Made by a program: the position numbers and the translations under genes
Assembly (NCBI GenBank): GCA_016218095.1
Contig: JACREV010000001.1
Span: forward strand, 1 to 14,813
DNA from: Deltaproteobacteria bacterium
Lineage (GTDB): Bacteria; Desulfobacterota; GWC2-55-46
Reading direction: 5' to 3'
Length of the DNA stretch: 14,813 nucleotides
Shown: positions 1 through 7,530 of the stretch, one piece after another
Layout of the letters: each line of letters starts with the position of its first letter
Numbering within the stretch: position 1 is the stretch's first letter
Notes under the pieces: generated by a model
Seen by the model: the letters and a program-made list of their open reading frames with translations, nothing else
What the model was told of the DNA's origin: nothing
The model's database searches: none

Positions 1-1
1 A

Positions 2-1972
2 GCCGAAAAGATAAACGCGATTTCCGATGTCTCCTTCCCGTTATCCGAAATAGAGAGGACGCTGGATGAGCGGGGCGATATAAGGGACAACGCCTCTACG
101 GAGCTCCGCAGGATCAGGAAGGAGATACGCGCCGGGAAGGAACGCGCGCGCTCGATAATAGAGTCCGTCTCAACTGATAAAAAGACAAAGGAAATACTCC
201 AGGACGACATCATCACCGTCAGGGACGACCGCTATGTCCTCTGCATAAAGGCCTCGGCCCATACCGCATTCGACGGGATCATACACGGGAGATCCATAAG
301 CGCGCAGACCTACTTCATCGAGCCGCTTGAGCTCGTGGAGCTCAACAACCGTGTCGCGATACTTAAGAAAGAGGAGCGGGCCGAGGAGATAGAGATATTG
401 AAAGCGCTCACCTCGGTCATAAAGGCGCACAGGGACGGCATATTAAACGATCAGGCGATAATCGCTGTGCTCGACGAACTCCAGGCAAGGGCGCTCTTCG
501 GGAAAGAGACCGGCGCGATAGTACCGGTCATAAGGAAGGACGGCGAGATAAGGCTCAATAACGCGAGGCACCCGCTCCTCGTCCTGAAAGAGAAGAGAGG
601 CGGAGCCCCTGTCGTGCCCGTGGACATAACCATACCCGAGGGTTGCATGACACTCGTCATCTCGGGCGCGAACACCGGCGGCAAGACCGTCGCGTTAAAG
701 ACGCTCGGGTTACTCACCCTCATGGCCCTTTCGTCGATCCCGGTCACGGCGGACGAAGGGAGCGTCGCCGTCTTATTCACCGGCATATTCTCGGACATCG
801 GGGACAGGCAGGATATCATCGCGTCGTTATCCACCTTCTCCGCGCATGTAAAGAGGCTGAAGGAATTCCTGGCAGAGGCCGTCTCCGGCTCGCTCGTCCT
901 TGTGGATGAGATAGGCGCCGGGACCGACCCATCGGAAGGCGGGGCTCTGGCGCTGGCGGCGCTCGAGACCCTCCGCGCCCAGGGCGCCAAGACCGTCGTC
1001 ACGACGCATCTTAACCTCCTTAAGGCGCACGCCCAGGTCGACGCGGCTTACTTGAACGCGTCCGTGGAATTTGACGAAAAGACTTTAAAACCCCTCTACA
1101 GGCTCCATTACGGCGTCCCTGGCCCGTCCCTCGGTCTCTCTATCGCGGAGTCCCTCGGCATCCCGCACGACGTCATAGAGCTCGCGCGAAAGAACATCAG
1201 GGACAAGGAAGGGGCTTTCATAGAGTCCGTCAGGTTGCTCGAAGAGGAGAAGGAAGAGATAAGGGACCTGAAGGCGCGCCTCTCCACCCTCGAAGGCAGG
1301 AGGGGCGAGGCGGTCAGGAGGCTCAGGGAAGAGCGGACACTGATACTCGATAAGGCGCGCGCAAGGGCGGAGGCGCTCATAGGGGATGCGAGGCAGGATA
1401 TGAGGGCGGCGATAGAGAAGCTCAAGGAAGAGGGGGCGGACAAGGGCAGGAAAGGCGCGTCAAGGAAGATAGAGGAGGTCTCCGCGAGGGTCTTATCGCG
1501 CCTTAACGCGCCCGGCAAAGAGAAATATACGCCTGTACCCGGCGACAAGGTCGCGATAGCAGGCTCCAGCTCCAAGGGCACGGTATTGAGCGTCGACGCG
1601 AACGCCAGGAAGGCCGAGCTCTCGATAGGGGGATTGAAGGTCTCCGTAGCTTTCGACAAGCTCGTCAAAAGGGAGGGCGCTCCCCGGGCAAAGGCCGCTC
1701 AAGGGGTCACGATAAGCGCCGATATGGAAGTTGCCTCTTCCATTAACGTCATAGGCCGGAGGGCGGAGGCCGCCCTCGAAGCCGTAGTGAAATTCCTCGA
1801 CAACGCGCACGCAAACGGTCTGCAGAGCGTAGAGATAATCCACGGCGTCGGCACCGGGAGGCTCTCAAAGGCGATAGAGGAGCACCTTAAGGGCAACGAC
1901 CTCGTAAAGGGCTTTTACCACGGCGATCAGGCGCGTGGAGGCGCCGGGGTGACTATTGTGGAGCTGAAGTAA
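2..1972 (+). CDS. mutS2: MutS2-family ATPase/endonuclease (5' truncated by window edge)
   Basis: The reading frame is open from base 2 and gives 656 residues; full MutS2 proteins have about 780, so some 120-130 N-terminal residues lie outside. Visible residues 1-200 are the MutS-like core and lever. The ATPase has a Walker A GANTGGKT at about 222-229 and a Walker B LVLVDEIGAGTDPSEGG around base 900, with VVTTHL following. A long charged coiled coil (bases 1220-1490) leads to a C-terminal Smr domain with the HGVGTG motif (bases 1840-1857). The LDLR motif at the start of Smr is replaced by INVIGRR. Known role of the family: binding branched DNA or collided ribosomes, suppressing recombination or splitting ribosomes; which applies here cannot be told. 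The internal GTG at 335 is not the true start. dnaG begins 13 bp after the stop, suggesting co-transcription. Confidence 0.95.
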   Translation, partial: AEKINAISDVSFPLSEIERTLDERGDIRDNASTELRRIRKEIRAGKERARSIIESVSTDKKTKEILQDDIITVRDDRYVLCIKASAHTAFDGIIHGRSISAQTYFIEPLELVELNNRVAILKKEERAEEIEILKALTSVIKAHRDGILNDQAIIAVLDELQARALFGKETGAIVPVIRKDGEIRLNNARHPLLVLKEKRGGAPVVPVDITIPEGCMTLVISGANTGGKTVALKTLGLLTLMALSSIPVTADEGSVAVLFTGIFSDIGDRQDIIASLSTFSAHVKRLKEFLAEAVSGSLVLVDEIGAGTDPSEGGALALAALETLRAQGAKTVVTTHLNLLKAHAQVDAAYLNASVEFDEKTLKPLYRLHYGVPGPSLGLSIAESLGIPHDVIELARKNIRDKEGAFIESVRLLEEEKEEIRDLKARLSTLEGRRGEAVRRLREERTLILDKARARAEALIGDARQDMRAAIEKLKEEGADKGRKGASRKIEEVSARVLSRLNAPGKEKYTPVPGDKVAIAGSSSKGTVLSVDANARKAELSIGGLKVSVAFDKLVKREGAPRAKAAQGVTISADMEVASSINVIGRRAEAALEAVVKFLDNAHANGLQSVEIIHGVGTGRLSKAIEEHLKGNDLVKGFYHGDQARGGAGVTIVELK

Positions 1973-1985
1973 TCAACTTATCCCT

Positions 1986-3719
1986 ATGTCCATTCCGAAG
2001 GAAAAGATAGACGAGGTCAGGGAGAGGGCCAATATAGTCCAGGTCATCTCCGAGTATCTGCCGCTAACAAAGCGCGGCCAGAACCACCTGGGCCTCTGCC
2101 CGTTCCATTCAGAGAAGACGCCTTCGTTCACCGTAAGCGAGACCAAGGGCATCTATTACTGTTTCGGGTGCAACGCCACGGGCAACGTCATCACCTTTCT
2201 CATGAAGAGGGACGGGATGAGTTTCCCCGACGCGGTAAGGTCGCTCGCGAAAAGGTATGGTATTACCATCCCTGAGGTACAGAGGTCCGGGCCCGACCCG
2301 CGGGACCTCATCTACCAGGCCCTAAGGGCCTCCATGGAGTATTTCCTGCGGGAGCTGAAAGGGCCGGGGGGGGATGAAGCGCGCGAGTACATCAAGAGGC
2401 GCGGCTTCGAGGGCGAGATAGCGCAGAGGTTCAACCTCGGGTACGCGCCTGACCTCTGGGACGGGCTCTCGGGGTTCTTGAGGAAAAAAGGCATAGCGGA
2501 CGCCTCCGCGCTCTCCTCCGGCGTCGTCATAAAAAAGGAAAAGGGCTTCTACGACAGGTTCAGGGGAAGGGTCATATTCCCCATAACCGACGTCAGGGGC
2601 AGGATAGTCGGCTTCGGCGGGAGGTCCATAAACGGCAAGGACCCCAAGTACCTCAACTCGCCGGAATCCCAGGTATTCAAGAAAGGCGAGACGCTCTACG
2701 GCTTCTATCAGGCAAAACAGCAGATGGCTTCGGCGGGCGCGATATTCGTGGAAGGGTATTTCGACCTCCTCGCCCTCCACAAGCACGGTTTCACGAACGC
2801 CGTCGCCACGATGGGTACGGCGCTCACAAAGGAGCACCTGAGGCTCGTAAAGGCGTACACCAATACGGTATACGCGCTCTTCGACTCGGACGCGGCCGGC
2901 AGGAACGCCTCCATCCGGGCCTTGGACATCGCGATAGATGAGGAGATGGACTTAAGGGCCGTGACATTGAAGGGCGGCAAGGACCCGGACGAGTTCCTCG
3001 TCAAATTCGGCGCTGAGGCGATGAAAGAGGCTATAGCAAAGGCCGAGCCCCTGATGGAGTTCTTTTTGAAGGACCTCTGCGGGAGGCTCGACCTGAAGAC
3101 CCCGGCGGGCAAAAGGAAGTACCTCGATTCCGTCGTCCCGATGTTATCGAGGATAAGGAATGTCGCTGAAAGGGGGCATTATGCCGCATATGTTGCTACC
3201 GTCCTTAACATTCCCCAGGAATCGGTCTACGAGGCCCTAAAGATACCGCGGGGAACCGCCGAAAAGTCAGGGAGGGGGACGACGGACGCTGTTGACCCGA
3301 AGGGCGCGAGGCTCTCGGAGCTTACGGTACTTAAGGTCATGGCCAGACACCCCGAGCTTTTCAGCGAATCCGTGTCGGTCGCCCTCGAGTCTTTCAGCGA
3401 TCCGGTCTTGAAAAAGGCAGGGTCGATCATCGCAGGGTCCATCTCGCAGGCAAAGCCGCTTGACGCCGCTTCCCTCATGGACGAGGCGGACGACGAGCCG
3501 ACGCGCACCCTCATAGCCGGGCTCCTCATAAAGGACGACGACGGGTTCATAGAGGACCCGGCGCGGATGCTCGAGGACAGTTTGAAAAGGGTCATGAATA
3601 AGGGTAATATAAAGGAAACCACAAGACGCATGATCGAGAGGCTCGAGGAGATGGGCAGGACCGAGGTCGCCTCCGACATAAGAAAAAGAATGTCCACGGG
3701 GGCGAAGAGACGGTCTTGA
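1986..3719 (+). CDS. dnaG: DNA primase DnaG
   Basis: 577 residues, normal for bacterial primase, which makes RNA primers for the replication fork with DnaB helicase. The CHC2 zinc ribbon is complete: C38, H41, C59 and C62 (CPFH...CFGC). The RNA polymerase basic domain covers about 110-250. The Toprim catalytic centre shows VEGYFD with E256 and ALFDSDAAGR with D300 and D302, the metal-binding acidic residues, followed by GGKDPDEFL at 330-338. The C-terminal part (about 430-577) is the variable helicase-binding region. The ATG at 1986 has no convincing Shine-Dalgarno, consistent with translation following on from mutS2, whose stop is 13 bp upstream. The stop codon lies about 8 bp before the likely rpoD ATG and overlaps a possible TTG start of rpoD. 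Confidence 0.97.
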   Translation: MSIPKEKIDEVRERANIVQVISEYLPLTKRGQNHLGLCPFHSEKTPSFTVSETKGIYYCFGCNATGNVITFLMKRDGMSFPDAVRSLAKRYGITIPEVQRSGPDPRDLIYQALRASMEYFLRELKGPGGDEAREYIKRRGFEGEIAQRFNLGYAPDLWDGLSGFLRKKGIADASALSSGVVIKKEKGFYDRFRGRVIFPITDVRGRIVGFGGRSINGKDPKYLNSPESQVFKKGETLYGFYQAKQQMASAGAIFVEGYFDLLALHKHGFTNAVATMGTALTKEHLRLVKAYTNTVYALFDSDAAGRNASIRALDIAIDEEMDLRAVTLKGGKDPDEFLVKFGAEAMKEAIAKAEPLMEFFLKDLCGRLDLKTPAGKRKYLDSVVPMLSRIRNVAERGHYAAYVATVLNIPQESVYEALKIPRGTAEKSGRGTTDAVDPKGARLSELTVLKVMARHPELFSESVSVALESFSDPVLKKAGSIIAGSISQAKPLDAASLMDEADDEPTRTLIAGLLIKDDDGFIEDPARMLEDSLKRVMNKGNIKETTRRMIERLEEMGRTEVASDIRKRMSTGAKRRS

Positions 3720-3727
3720 AGGCGGTT

Positions 3728-5266
3728 ATGATAGAAGACATAAAGGACATGGCCGAAGAGGAAGACTCCGAAGAGGGCGAACTCGAGCTCGAAGATGAAG
3801 ACCTCGAGGAAGAGCTTTCCCCGGAGGTCCCCTCTGATCTGCCCGAGGAGCCTCAGGCGTCCGGGGACGAGCACGCGCCCGGCGCGGTAGCCGACCCTGT
3901 AAAGGCGTACCTCAAGGAGATGGGGGCGGTATTCCTCCTCTCCAAAGAGGAGGAGGTGGACCTCGCCAAGAGGATAGAGGAAGGCAAGCTCGCCATCACG
4001 AGAGAGTTCCTGCGCTCGAACATCATAATCGAGGAGCTCGAGAGCCTTAAATCACGCCTCACCGAGAGGAGGGGGGGCGGGGAGGTCCTCGGCTTCGACG
4101 ACGACGAGGGTTTTCTTACGGAGGACGAGCAGGACCTCCTGGAGGTATTGGGCGAGATAAACGAGGCCGTAAAGCTCTTCACCAAGGGGACCAGGACCAG
4201 GTACGCGGCCAAAGACGAGGAGGAGCTCGTAAAGATACTCCTCGGCATAGAGAAACGGGCCAACATACACGAGAGGACCATAGAGAGGCTTAAGAAGCGG
4301 GTCAACGAGATACGGAGGCTCCGGAAGAAGAAGGCCGCGATAGAGAAGTCGCTAGGCATGAGCGAGGCGGAATTCCTGAAGGCCGCGAAGCGCAAGGACG
4401 AAGGGGGCCCGTTTGAGGAGCAGCTTAAGGACCTCGAAGCGCTGGATTCCGAAATAGCCTGCCTCGAAGAGAAGACAGGCCTCGACTACCACGGCCTGAC
4501 CGCGATGGTCAGATCCCTCTCCATATGGATAGGGCAGGTCGAGGCCGCGAAAGAAAAGCTCATCAAGGCGAACTTGAGGCTCGTCGTATCGATTGCGCGA
4601 CGGTACACGAACAGGGGTCTCCAGTTCCTCGACCTCGTACAGGAGGGGAACATCGGGCTCATGAGGGCGGTCGAGAAATTCGAGTACAGGCGCGGGTACA
4701 AGTTCTCGACCTACGCGACGTGGTGGATACGGCAGGCGATATCGCGCTCCATAGCCGACCAGGCGCGCACCATCCGCATCCCCGTCCACATGATAGAGAC
4801 GATAAACAAGCTCGTGCGCATCTCTCATTACCTCGTCCAGGAAGCGGGCAGGGAGCCTACCCCGGAGGAACTCGCCGAGAGGATGAACCTCCCCATAGAC
4901 AAGATACGCAAGATAATGAAGATAGCGAAGGAGCCGATCTCGCTTGAGACACCCGTCGGAGAGGACGGCGACAGCATGCTCGGCGACTTCATCGAGGACA
5001 AGGAAGCGGCTATCCCGCACGACGAGATGGTCTCGAACGACCTTACGGGCCACATGAACGAGGTGCTCGCTACCCTCTCTCCGAGGGAGGAGAAGGTCTT
5101 GCGCATGAGGTTCGGCATAGGCGAGAGCAAGGACCACACGCTCGAGGAGGTCGGCGCTTACTTCAACGTGACGAGGGAGCGCATACGACAGATAGAGGCG
5201 AAGGCGCTCCGAAAGCTCAGGCACCCGAAGAGGTGCAAGAAGCTCAAGACCTTCTCGGACAGGTGA
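3728..5266 (+). CDS. rpoD: Primary sigma factor RpoD (sigma-70 family)
   Basis: 512 residues from the ATG at 3728. Directs RNA polymerase to housekeeping promoters. A very acidic N-terminus (residues 3-50) stands where region 1.1 would be, without an obvious full 1.1 fold. Region 1.2 begins at DPVKAYLKEMG (56-66). A charged non-conserved region spans about 95-265. Region 2 is complete (278-340) with NLRLVVSIARRY, DLVQEGNIGLMRAV and YKFSTYATWWIRQAISR, the -10-recognising segment. Region 3 follows, then region 4 with the -35-binding helix-turn-helix TLEEVGAYFNVTRERIRQIE (471-490). Start choice: the ATG has AAGG five bases upstream; an in-frame TTG at 3716 overlaps the dnaG stop (TTGA) and would add MKAV, but its ribosome site is poor. 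Close packing behind dnaG indicates one operon. Confidence 0.96.
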   Translation: MIEDIKDMAEEEDSEEGELELEDEDLEEELSPEVPSDLPEEPQASGDEHAPGAVADPVKAYLKEMGAVFLLSKEEEVDLAKRIEEGKLAITREFLRSNIIIEELESLKSRLTERRGGGEVLGFDDDEGFLTEDEQDLLEVLGEINEAVKLFTKGTRTRYAAKDEEELVKILLGIEKRANIHERTIERLKKRVNEIRRLRKKKAAIEKSLGMSEAEFLKAAKRKDEGGPFEEQLKDLEALDSEIACLEEKTGLDYHGLTAMVRSLSIWIGQVEAAKEKLIKANLRLVVSIARRYTNRGLQFLDLVQEGNIGLMRAVEKFEYRRGYKFSTYATWWIRQAISRSIADQARTIRIPVHMIETINKLVRISHYLVQEAGREPTPEELAERMNLPIDKIRKIMKIAKEPISLETPVGEDGDSMLGDFIEDKEAAIPHDEMVSNDLTGHMNEVLATLSPREEKVLRMRFGIGESKDHTLEEVGAYFNVTRERIRQIEAKALRKLRHPKRCKKLKTFSDR

Positions 5267-5284
5267 CAAGGAATTGTCGTTTTT
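5265..5284 (+). terminator. Possible weak intrinsic terminator at the rpoD stop
   Basis: GACAA (5265-5269), tetraloop GGAA, TTGTC (5274-5278), then G and five T. The 5-bp, AU-rich stem overlaps the rpoD stop codon, so it is weak; read-through into the cytochrome leader is possible. Confidence 0.45.
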
Positions 5285-5392
5285 AATGGTCAGCAAGCAA
5301 TTTTTTTTTGGCCAGGGGCTGAAATGACGTATTTTTTGACGCACTACGCCCGGTAAAAACCTTTGTTTTTTCTTATAATTTTAAGTATCGGT

Positions 5393-5408
5393 TTCAGGAC
5401 GCCCTGAA
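5393..5408. repeat. Inverted repeat upstream of the cytochrome promoter
   Basis: TTCAGG, 4-base spacer ACGC, CCTGAA: a perfect 6-bp inverted repeat ending about 25 bp before the -35 box. It has no T-run on either side, so a protein-binding site is more plausible than a terminator. It is short and could be chance. Confidence 0.35.
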
Positions 5409-5432
5409 TATTAAAAAAGTCTAAATTTTTCC

Positions 5433-5460
5433 TTGACTTATTTTAATTTGGCGGTATAAT
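5433..5460 (+). promoter_or_regulatory. Strong sigma-70 promoter for the cytochrome leader
   Basis: -35 TTGACT (5433-5438), 16-bp spacer, -10 TATAAT (5455-5460). The DNA just upstream (about 5408-5430) is rich in A and T runs and looks like an UP element. Transcription should start near 5467. The same hexamer pair and the same spacing occur in the rpsU promoter at 7497-7524. Confidence 0.85.
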
Positions 5461-5466
5461 TCTCAC

Positions 5467-5593
5467 AAGGTTAAAGACCTAAAGGCTCAAGACGGGCCTC
5501 TGCGGTCCAGGTGATGGTGCCACGATACAACGATGCAAGTTGTATTGATGGCATTTTTTTTTGCGATAAAAAATCGAGCACTTGAGGTAAACC
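5467..5593 (+). promoter_or_regulatory. Structured 5' leader of the cytochrome gene: candidate attenuator/riboswitch or small RNA
   Basis: About 50 nt lie between the predicted transcription start and a strong terminator, with 31 further bases to the ATG. In that stretch GGGCC (from 5494) can pair with GGTCC (from 5504) across a 5-nt loop, and ACCT (5477-5480) with AGGT (5509-5512) outside it. The start, CACAAGG, and the segment ACGGGCCT recall parts of the cyclic-di-GMP-I (GEMM) aptamer, which often precedes cytochrome genes in deltaproteobacteria, but the diagnostic GACGCAAAGCC core and the closing GGTTGCC-like segment are missing. I therefore do not assign a class. A promoter plus terminator about 95 bp apart would also fit a stand-alone small RNA. 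Confidence 0.5.
5518..5562 (+). terminator. Intrinsic terminator inside the cytochrome leader
   Basis: TGCCA (5518-5522) pairs with TGGCA (5549-5553), CG with TG (one A bulged), and ATACAAC (5525-5531) with GTTGTAT (5539-5545) around a 7-base loop. The stem totals 14 pairs and is followed directly by nine T (5554-5562). It lies between the promoter and the cytochrome ATG, so full expression needs read-through or antitermination. Confidence 0.85.
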
Positions 5594-6571
5594 ATGAAAA
5601 GGATACTTTTCAGCCTCCTCGCTGTATCAGCCATCGCGGTAGCGGCAGGCCCGTCTTACGCGGCAAGCGTAGCCGATTACCCGGCCGGACAGGCGGCGAG
5701 CGGCATAGCGGGCTCCAGGCACAACATGGGCTCTCTCGGCAGCGTCGTCTCGGCGAACGGCACGACAGAGATATGCGTCTTCTGCCACACCCCGCACCAC
5801 ACGAACACGGCGAACGGCTTGAAGCCGATGTGGAACAGGGGGACTTCGGCCCCGACCTCCTTCACCGCATATGGAAATACGATAGGCGGCACCACGATAA
5901 TCAACACCGACATCGGCTCGACGACCCTTGCGTGCTTGAGCTGTCATGACGGCGTCACCACCTTCGACAACCTTGTGAACGCGCCCGGCAAGGGTGGCGT
6001 CGTCTCGGGTGGCTCGGACCTCGGCTGGAAGTTCAGGATGCCGGTGGGCAGCTACCTCGCCGTGGGCGCCGACCACTTCTCGGCCTCCCAGTGTACGGCC
6101 TGCCACGGCTCGGGCGGTCTTTACACGGACAACGACCTCACATCGAGGCTCGTTATCGGCATGGACCTCTCTAACGACCACCCGGTCTCAGTGACCTACA
6201 GCACGGACAGGGCGGGCCTGCGTGCCACCAACACGACGATCAACTCGATAGACCTTACCAGCGATATGGCTTCTTCCGCGGCCACAGCCTACACCGGAAA
6301 CCTCGCCCAGAACAGGTGGGCGGTCAAAGGGTTCGTCTCCGATACGGCGACTATAGCCGACCTCCTTCGCGACGGCAAGGTCGAGTGCTCATCCTGCCAC
6401 GACCCGCACTTCAGGAACCTCTCCTGGGACGAGGCCGAGCCGACATGGGGCGACGAGGGCGGCTTCCTCACCTACTGTACGGCTGGCGAGGGTTGCGCTG
6501 ACGGCCAGTTCCTCCGGAGAGTCGGCGGAAACACCGGCTCCGGCGTCTGCAGGACCTGCCACGAGAAGTAA
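5594..6571 (+). CDS. Secreted pentaheme c-type cytochrome (doubled-CXXCH family)
   Basis: 325 residues. A Sec signal peptide (KR, hydrophobic 4-18, likely cleavage after SYA at 23) sends it to the periplasm. Five CXXCH heme sites: CVFCH 61-65, CLSCH 114-118, CTACH 167-171, CSSCH 265-269 and CRTCH 319-323, the last three residues from the C-terminus. Flanking motifs typical of doubled-CXXCH cytochromes are present: CHTPHH, MWNR, CHDGV, DLSNDHPVS and CHDPH. Extra cysteines C295 and C301 outside CXXCH could form a disulfide. No membrane anchor is seen beyond the signal. Role inferred: periplasmic or extracytoplasmic electron transfer; no partner oxidoreductase is encoded nearby. The ATG is preceded by GAGG at a normal distance (TTGAGGTAAACC). 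It is a one-gene unit with its own promoter, leader and terminator. Confidence 0.92.
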   Translation: MKRILFSLLAVSAIAVAAGPSYAASVADYPAGQAASGIAGSRHNMGSLGSVVSANGTTEICVFCHTPHHTNTANGLKPMWNRGTSAPTSFTAYGNTIGGTTIINTDIGSTTLACLSCHDGVTTFDNLVNAPGKGGVVSGGSDLGWKFRMPVGSYLAVGADHFSASQCTACHGSGGLYTDNDLTSRLVIGMDLSNDHPVSVTYSTDRAGLRATNTTINSIDLTSDMASSAATAYTGNLAQNRWAVKGFVSDTATIADLLRDGKVECSSCHDPHFRNLSWDEAEPTWGDEGGFLTYCTAGEGCADGQFLRRVGGNTGSGVCRTCHEK

Positions 6572-6606
6572 GCGCCAGGGGTAGGTCCCCATATAAAAGG
6601 AATACC

Positions 6607-6644
6607 AAAGGCGACAGACCGAAAGGTCTGTCGCCTTTTTATTT
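6607..6644 (+). terminator. Intrinsic terminator of the cytochrome gene
   Basis: A perfect 14-bp stem (6607-6620 with 6625-6638), loop GAAA, then a T-rich tail TTTTTATTT. It lies 35 bp after the cytochrome stop. Loop and tail match the rpsU terminator at 7912. Confidence 0.95.
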
Positions 6645-6876
6645 GGACCGGATGACGGTAAGAGAGTCTCGGGGGGGAGGGGGGGAGGGGGGACTTCAGG
6701 GCGCAGTCCCCGGTCCTCGCCCAAAAAAACATGGGGGTATTATAGGAGGTCCCTTTTGACGCGTTACAGTCCCTTGAAGGGTTCGCGGGTAACGGGGTGG
6801 GGACTTACCGAAGCGCCTCGCGAGGCACGGAGGTCTTTTGTACAAGCGGTATCGATGGGCGGGGGCTTGAAAACGC
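6641..6876. other. G-rich intergenic spacer between convergent genes
   Basis: No recognisable gene. It contains three G-tracts of 7, 7 and 6 separated by single A (6671-6692), followed by an inverted repeat GGGGACT (6689-6695) / AGTCCCC (6705-6711) that would compete with any quadruplex. A perfect AGGAGGT at 6744-6750 precedes a TTG at 6756 that opens an 80-codon frame running antisense into the lipoprotein gene; I do not accept it as a gene. Confidence 0.5.
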
Positions 6877-7353
6877 TCAGGGCGAGTCTGGGGCGGTTGC
6901 CGGTACGACCGGGGCGTCGGAGGGGGACGCCGGCGCGGGGTTCTTCATCTCGGCGTCTCTCACAAGAAGCCTGTCGACGCGTTTTTGCATATTGTTGAGC
7001 TTCATCACCATCTCGTTCGCCTCGCTCCCCCTCATGTTCGTGAATATGACGAGTTTCAACTCGGCCATGTCCTTCATGAGAGCATCGAGGTCGGCCTTCA
7101 AGCCGTCGAGCTTCGCCTGGGCCGAGTCCTTCTCGGCCTTGAGCCTTATGTACCTGTCGGTAAGGTCGCTCAAGGTCTTGCCGCGCTCGGCGAGCCTCTG
7201 CTCGAGGGTCTTTACCTCTATCGATCGGGCGGTCTTCTCGGCCGCGAGCCTCTTGGATATCGCGCCCATGTTTTCGTCGTACGCGCCCCTGGAGATGCAT
7301 CCGGCGGAAGCGGCAAGCAAGACGGCGGTCAATAGGAAGAGGTATCTGGTCAT
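6877..7353 (-). CDS. Small coiled-coil lipoprotein, function unknown
   Basis: 158 residues from the ATG whose CAT is at 7351-7353. The first 18 residues are a lipoprotein signal (MTRY, hydrophobic LFLLTAVLLAA, then SAGC) with C19 as the likely lipidated residue; the -3 position is S rather than the usual L. Residues 26-135 are charged, helical and heptad-like, indicating a periplasmic coiled coil. The tail (139-158) is rich in P and A. A longer start 17 codons upstream (MKIFSGSIYL...) is less likely: the signal peptide would be internal, and a plausible promoter (7382-7410) overlaps that codon. GGTGAG lies about 8 bases before the chosen ATG. I do not recognise a family. It converges on the cytochrome gene and diverges from rpsU. 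Confidence 0.75.
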   Translation of the reverse strand: MTRYLFLLTAVLLAASAGCISRGAYDENMGAISKRLAAEKTARSIEVKTLEQRLAERGKTLSDLTDRYIRLKAEKDSAQAKLDGLKADLDALMKDMAELKLVIFTNMRGSEANEMVMKLNNMQKRVDRLLVRDAEMKNPAPASPSDAPVVPATAPDSP

Positions 7354-7381
7354 ATAAGTTCTCACCGGTGTTTTCAGGTAA

Positions 7382-7410
7382 ATACTACCAGAAAATATCT
7401 TCATTGTGAA
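7382..7410 (-). promoter_or_regulatory. Candidate promoter of the lipoprotein gene
   Basis: On the - strand: TTCACA (7405-7410), 17-bp spacer, TAGTAT (7382-7387). This matches the -35 consensus at 5 of 6 and the -10 at 4 of 6. It gives a leader of about 20 nt containing the palindrome CACCGGTG (7363-7370). Confidence 0.4.
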
Positions 7411-7424
7411 CAGGTTTCAGCACG

Positions 7425-7443
7425 CCGGAAAATAACCGGAAAA
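7425..7443. repeat. Helically phased direct repeat in a divergent promoter region
   Basis: CCGGAAAA occurs at 7425-7432 and 7436-7443, 11 bp apart, between the divergent lipoprotein and rpsU promoters. This is the spacing of a two-site operator; it could also be chance. Confidence 0.3.
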
Positions 7444-7496
7444 AACAGCTATAACGCCCATGTACCCCTGAAGCGGCGTCGTATCCCTTATTTAGT

Positions 7497-7524
7497 TTGA
7501 CTTCGGGGGCGTATCTGGTATAAT
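7497..7524 (+). promoter_or_regulatory. Sigma-70 promoter of rpsU
   Basis: -35 TTGACT (7497-7502), 16-bp spacer, -10 TATAAT (7519-7524). Start expected near 7531, giving a leader of about 155 nt before the S21 start codon. Confidence 0.85.
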
Positions 7525-7530
7525 CCCCAG

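Noticed and set aside
4352..5344. 330-codon - strand ORF opposite rpoD, and other long antisense frames in mutS2, rpoD and acs
   Set aside because: Shadows of GC-rich codon use; the sense strand encodes complete conserved proteins.
5467..5562. GEMM (c-di-GMP-I) riboswitch, fluoride or guanidine-III riboswitch, or SRP RNA
   Set aside because: Short matches (ACGGGCCT, GGTGATGG, CAAGACGG) occur, but none of the essential cores or pairings of those classes is complete.
5549..5564. Sigma-54-like TGGCA...TTGC before the cytochrome gene
   Set aside because: The GG to GC spacing is one base too long and the sequence is the terminator arm and its T-run.
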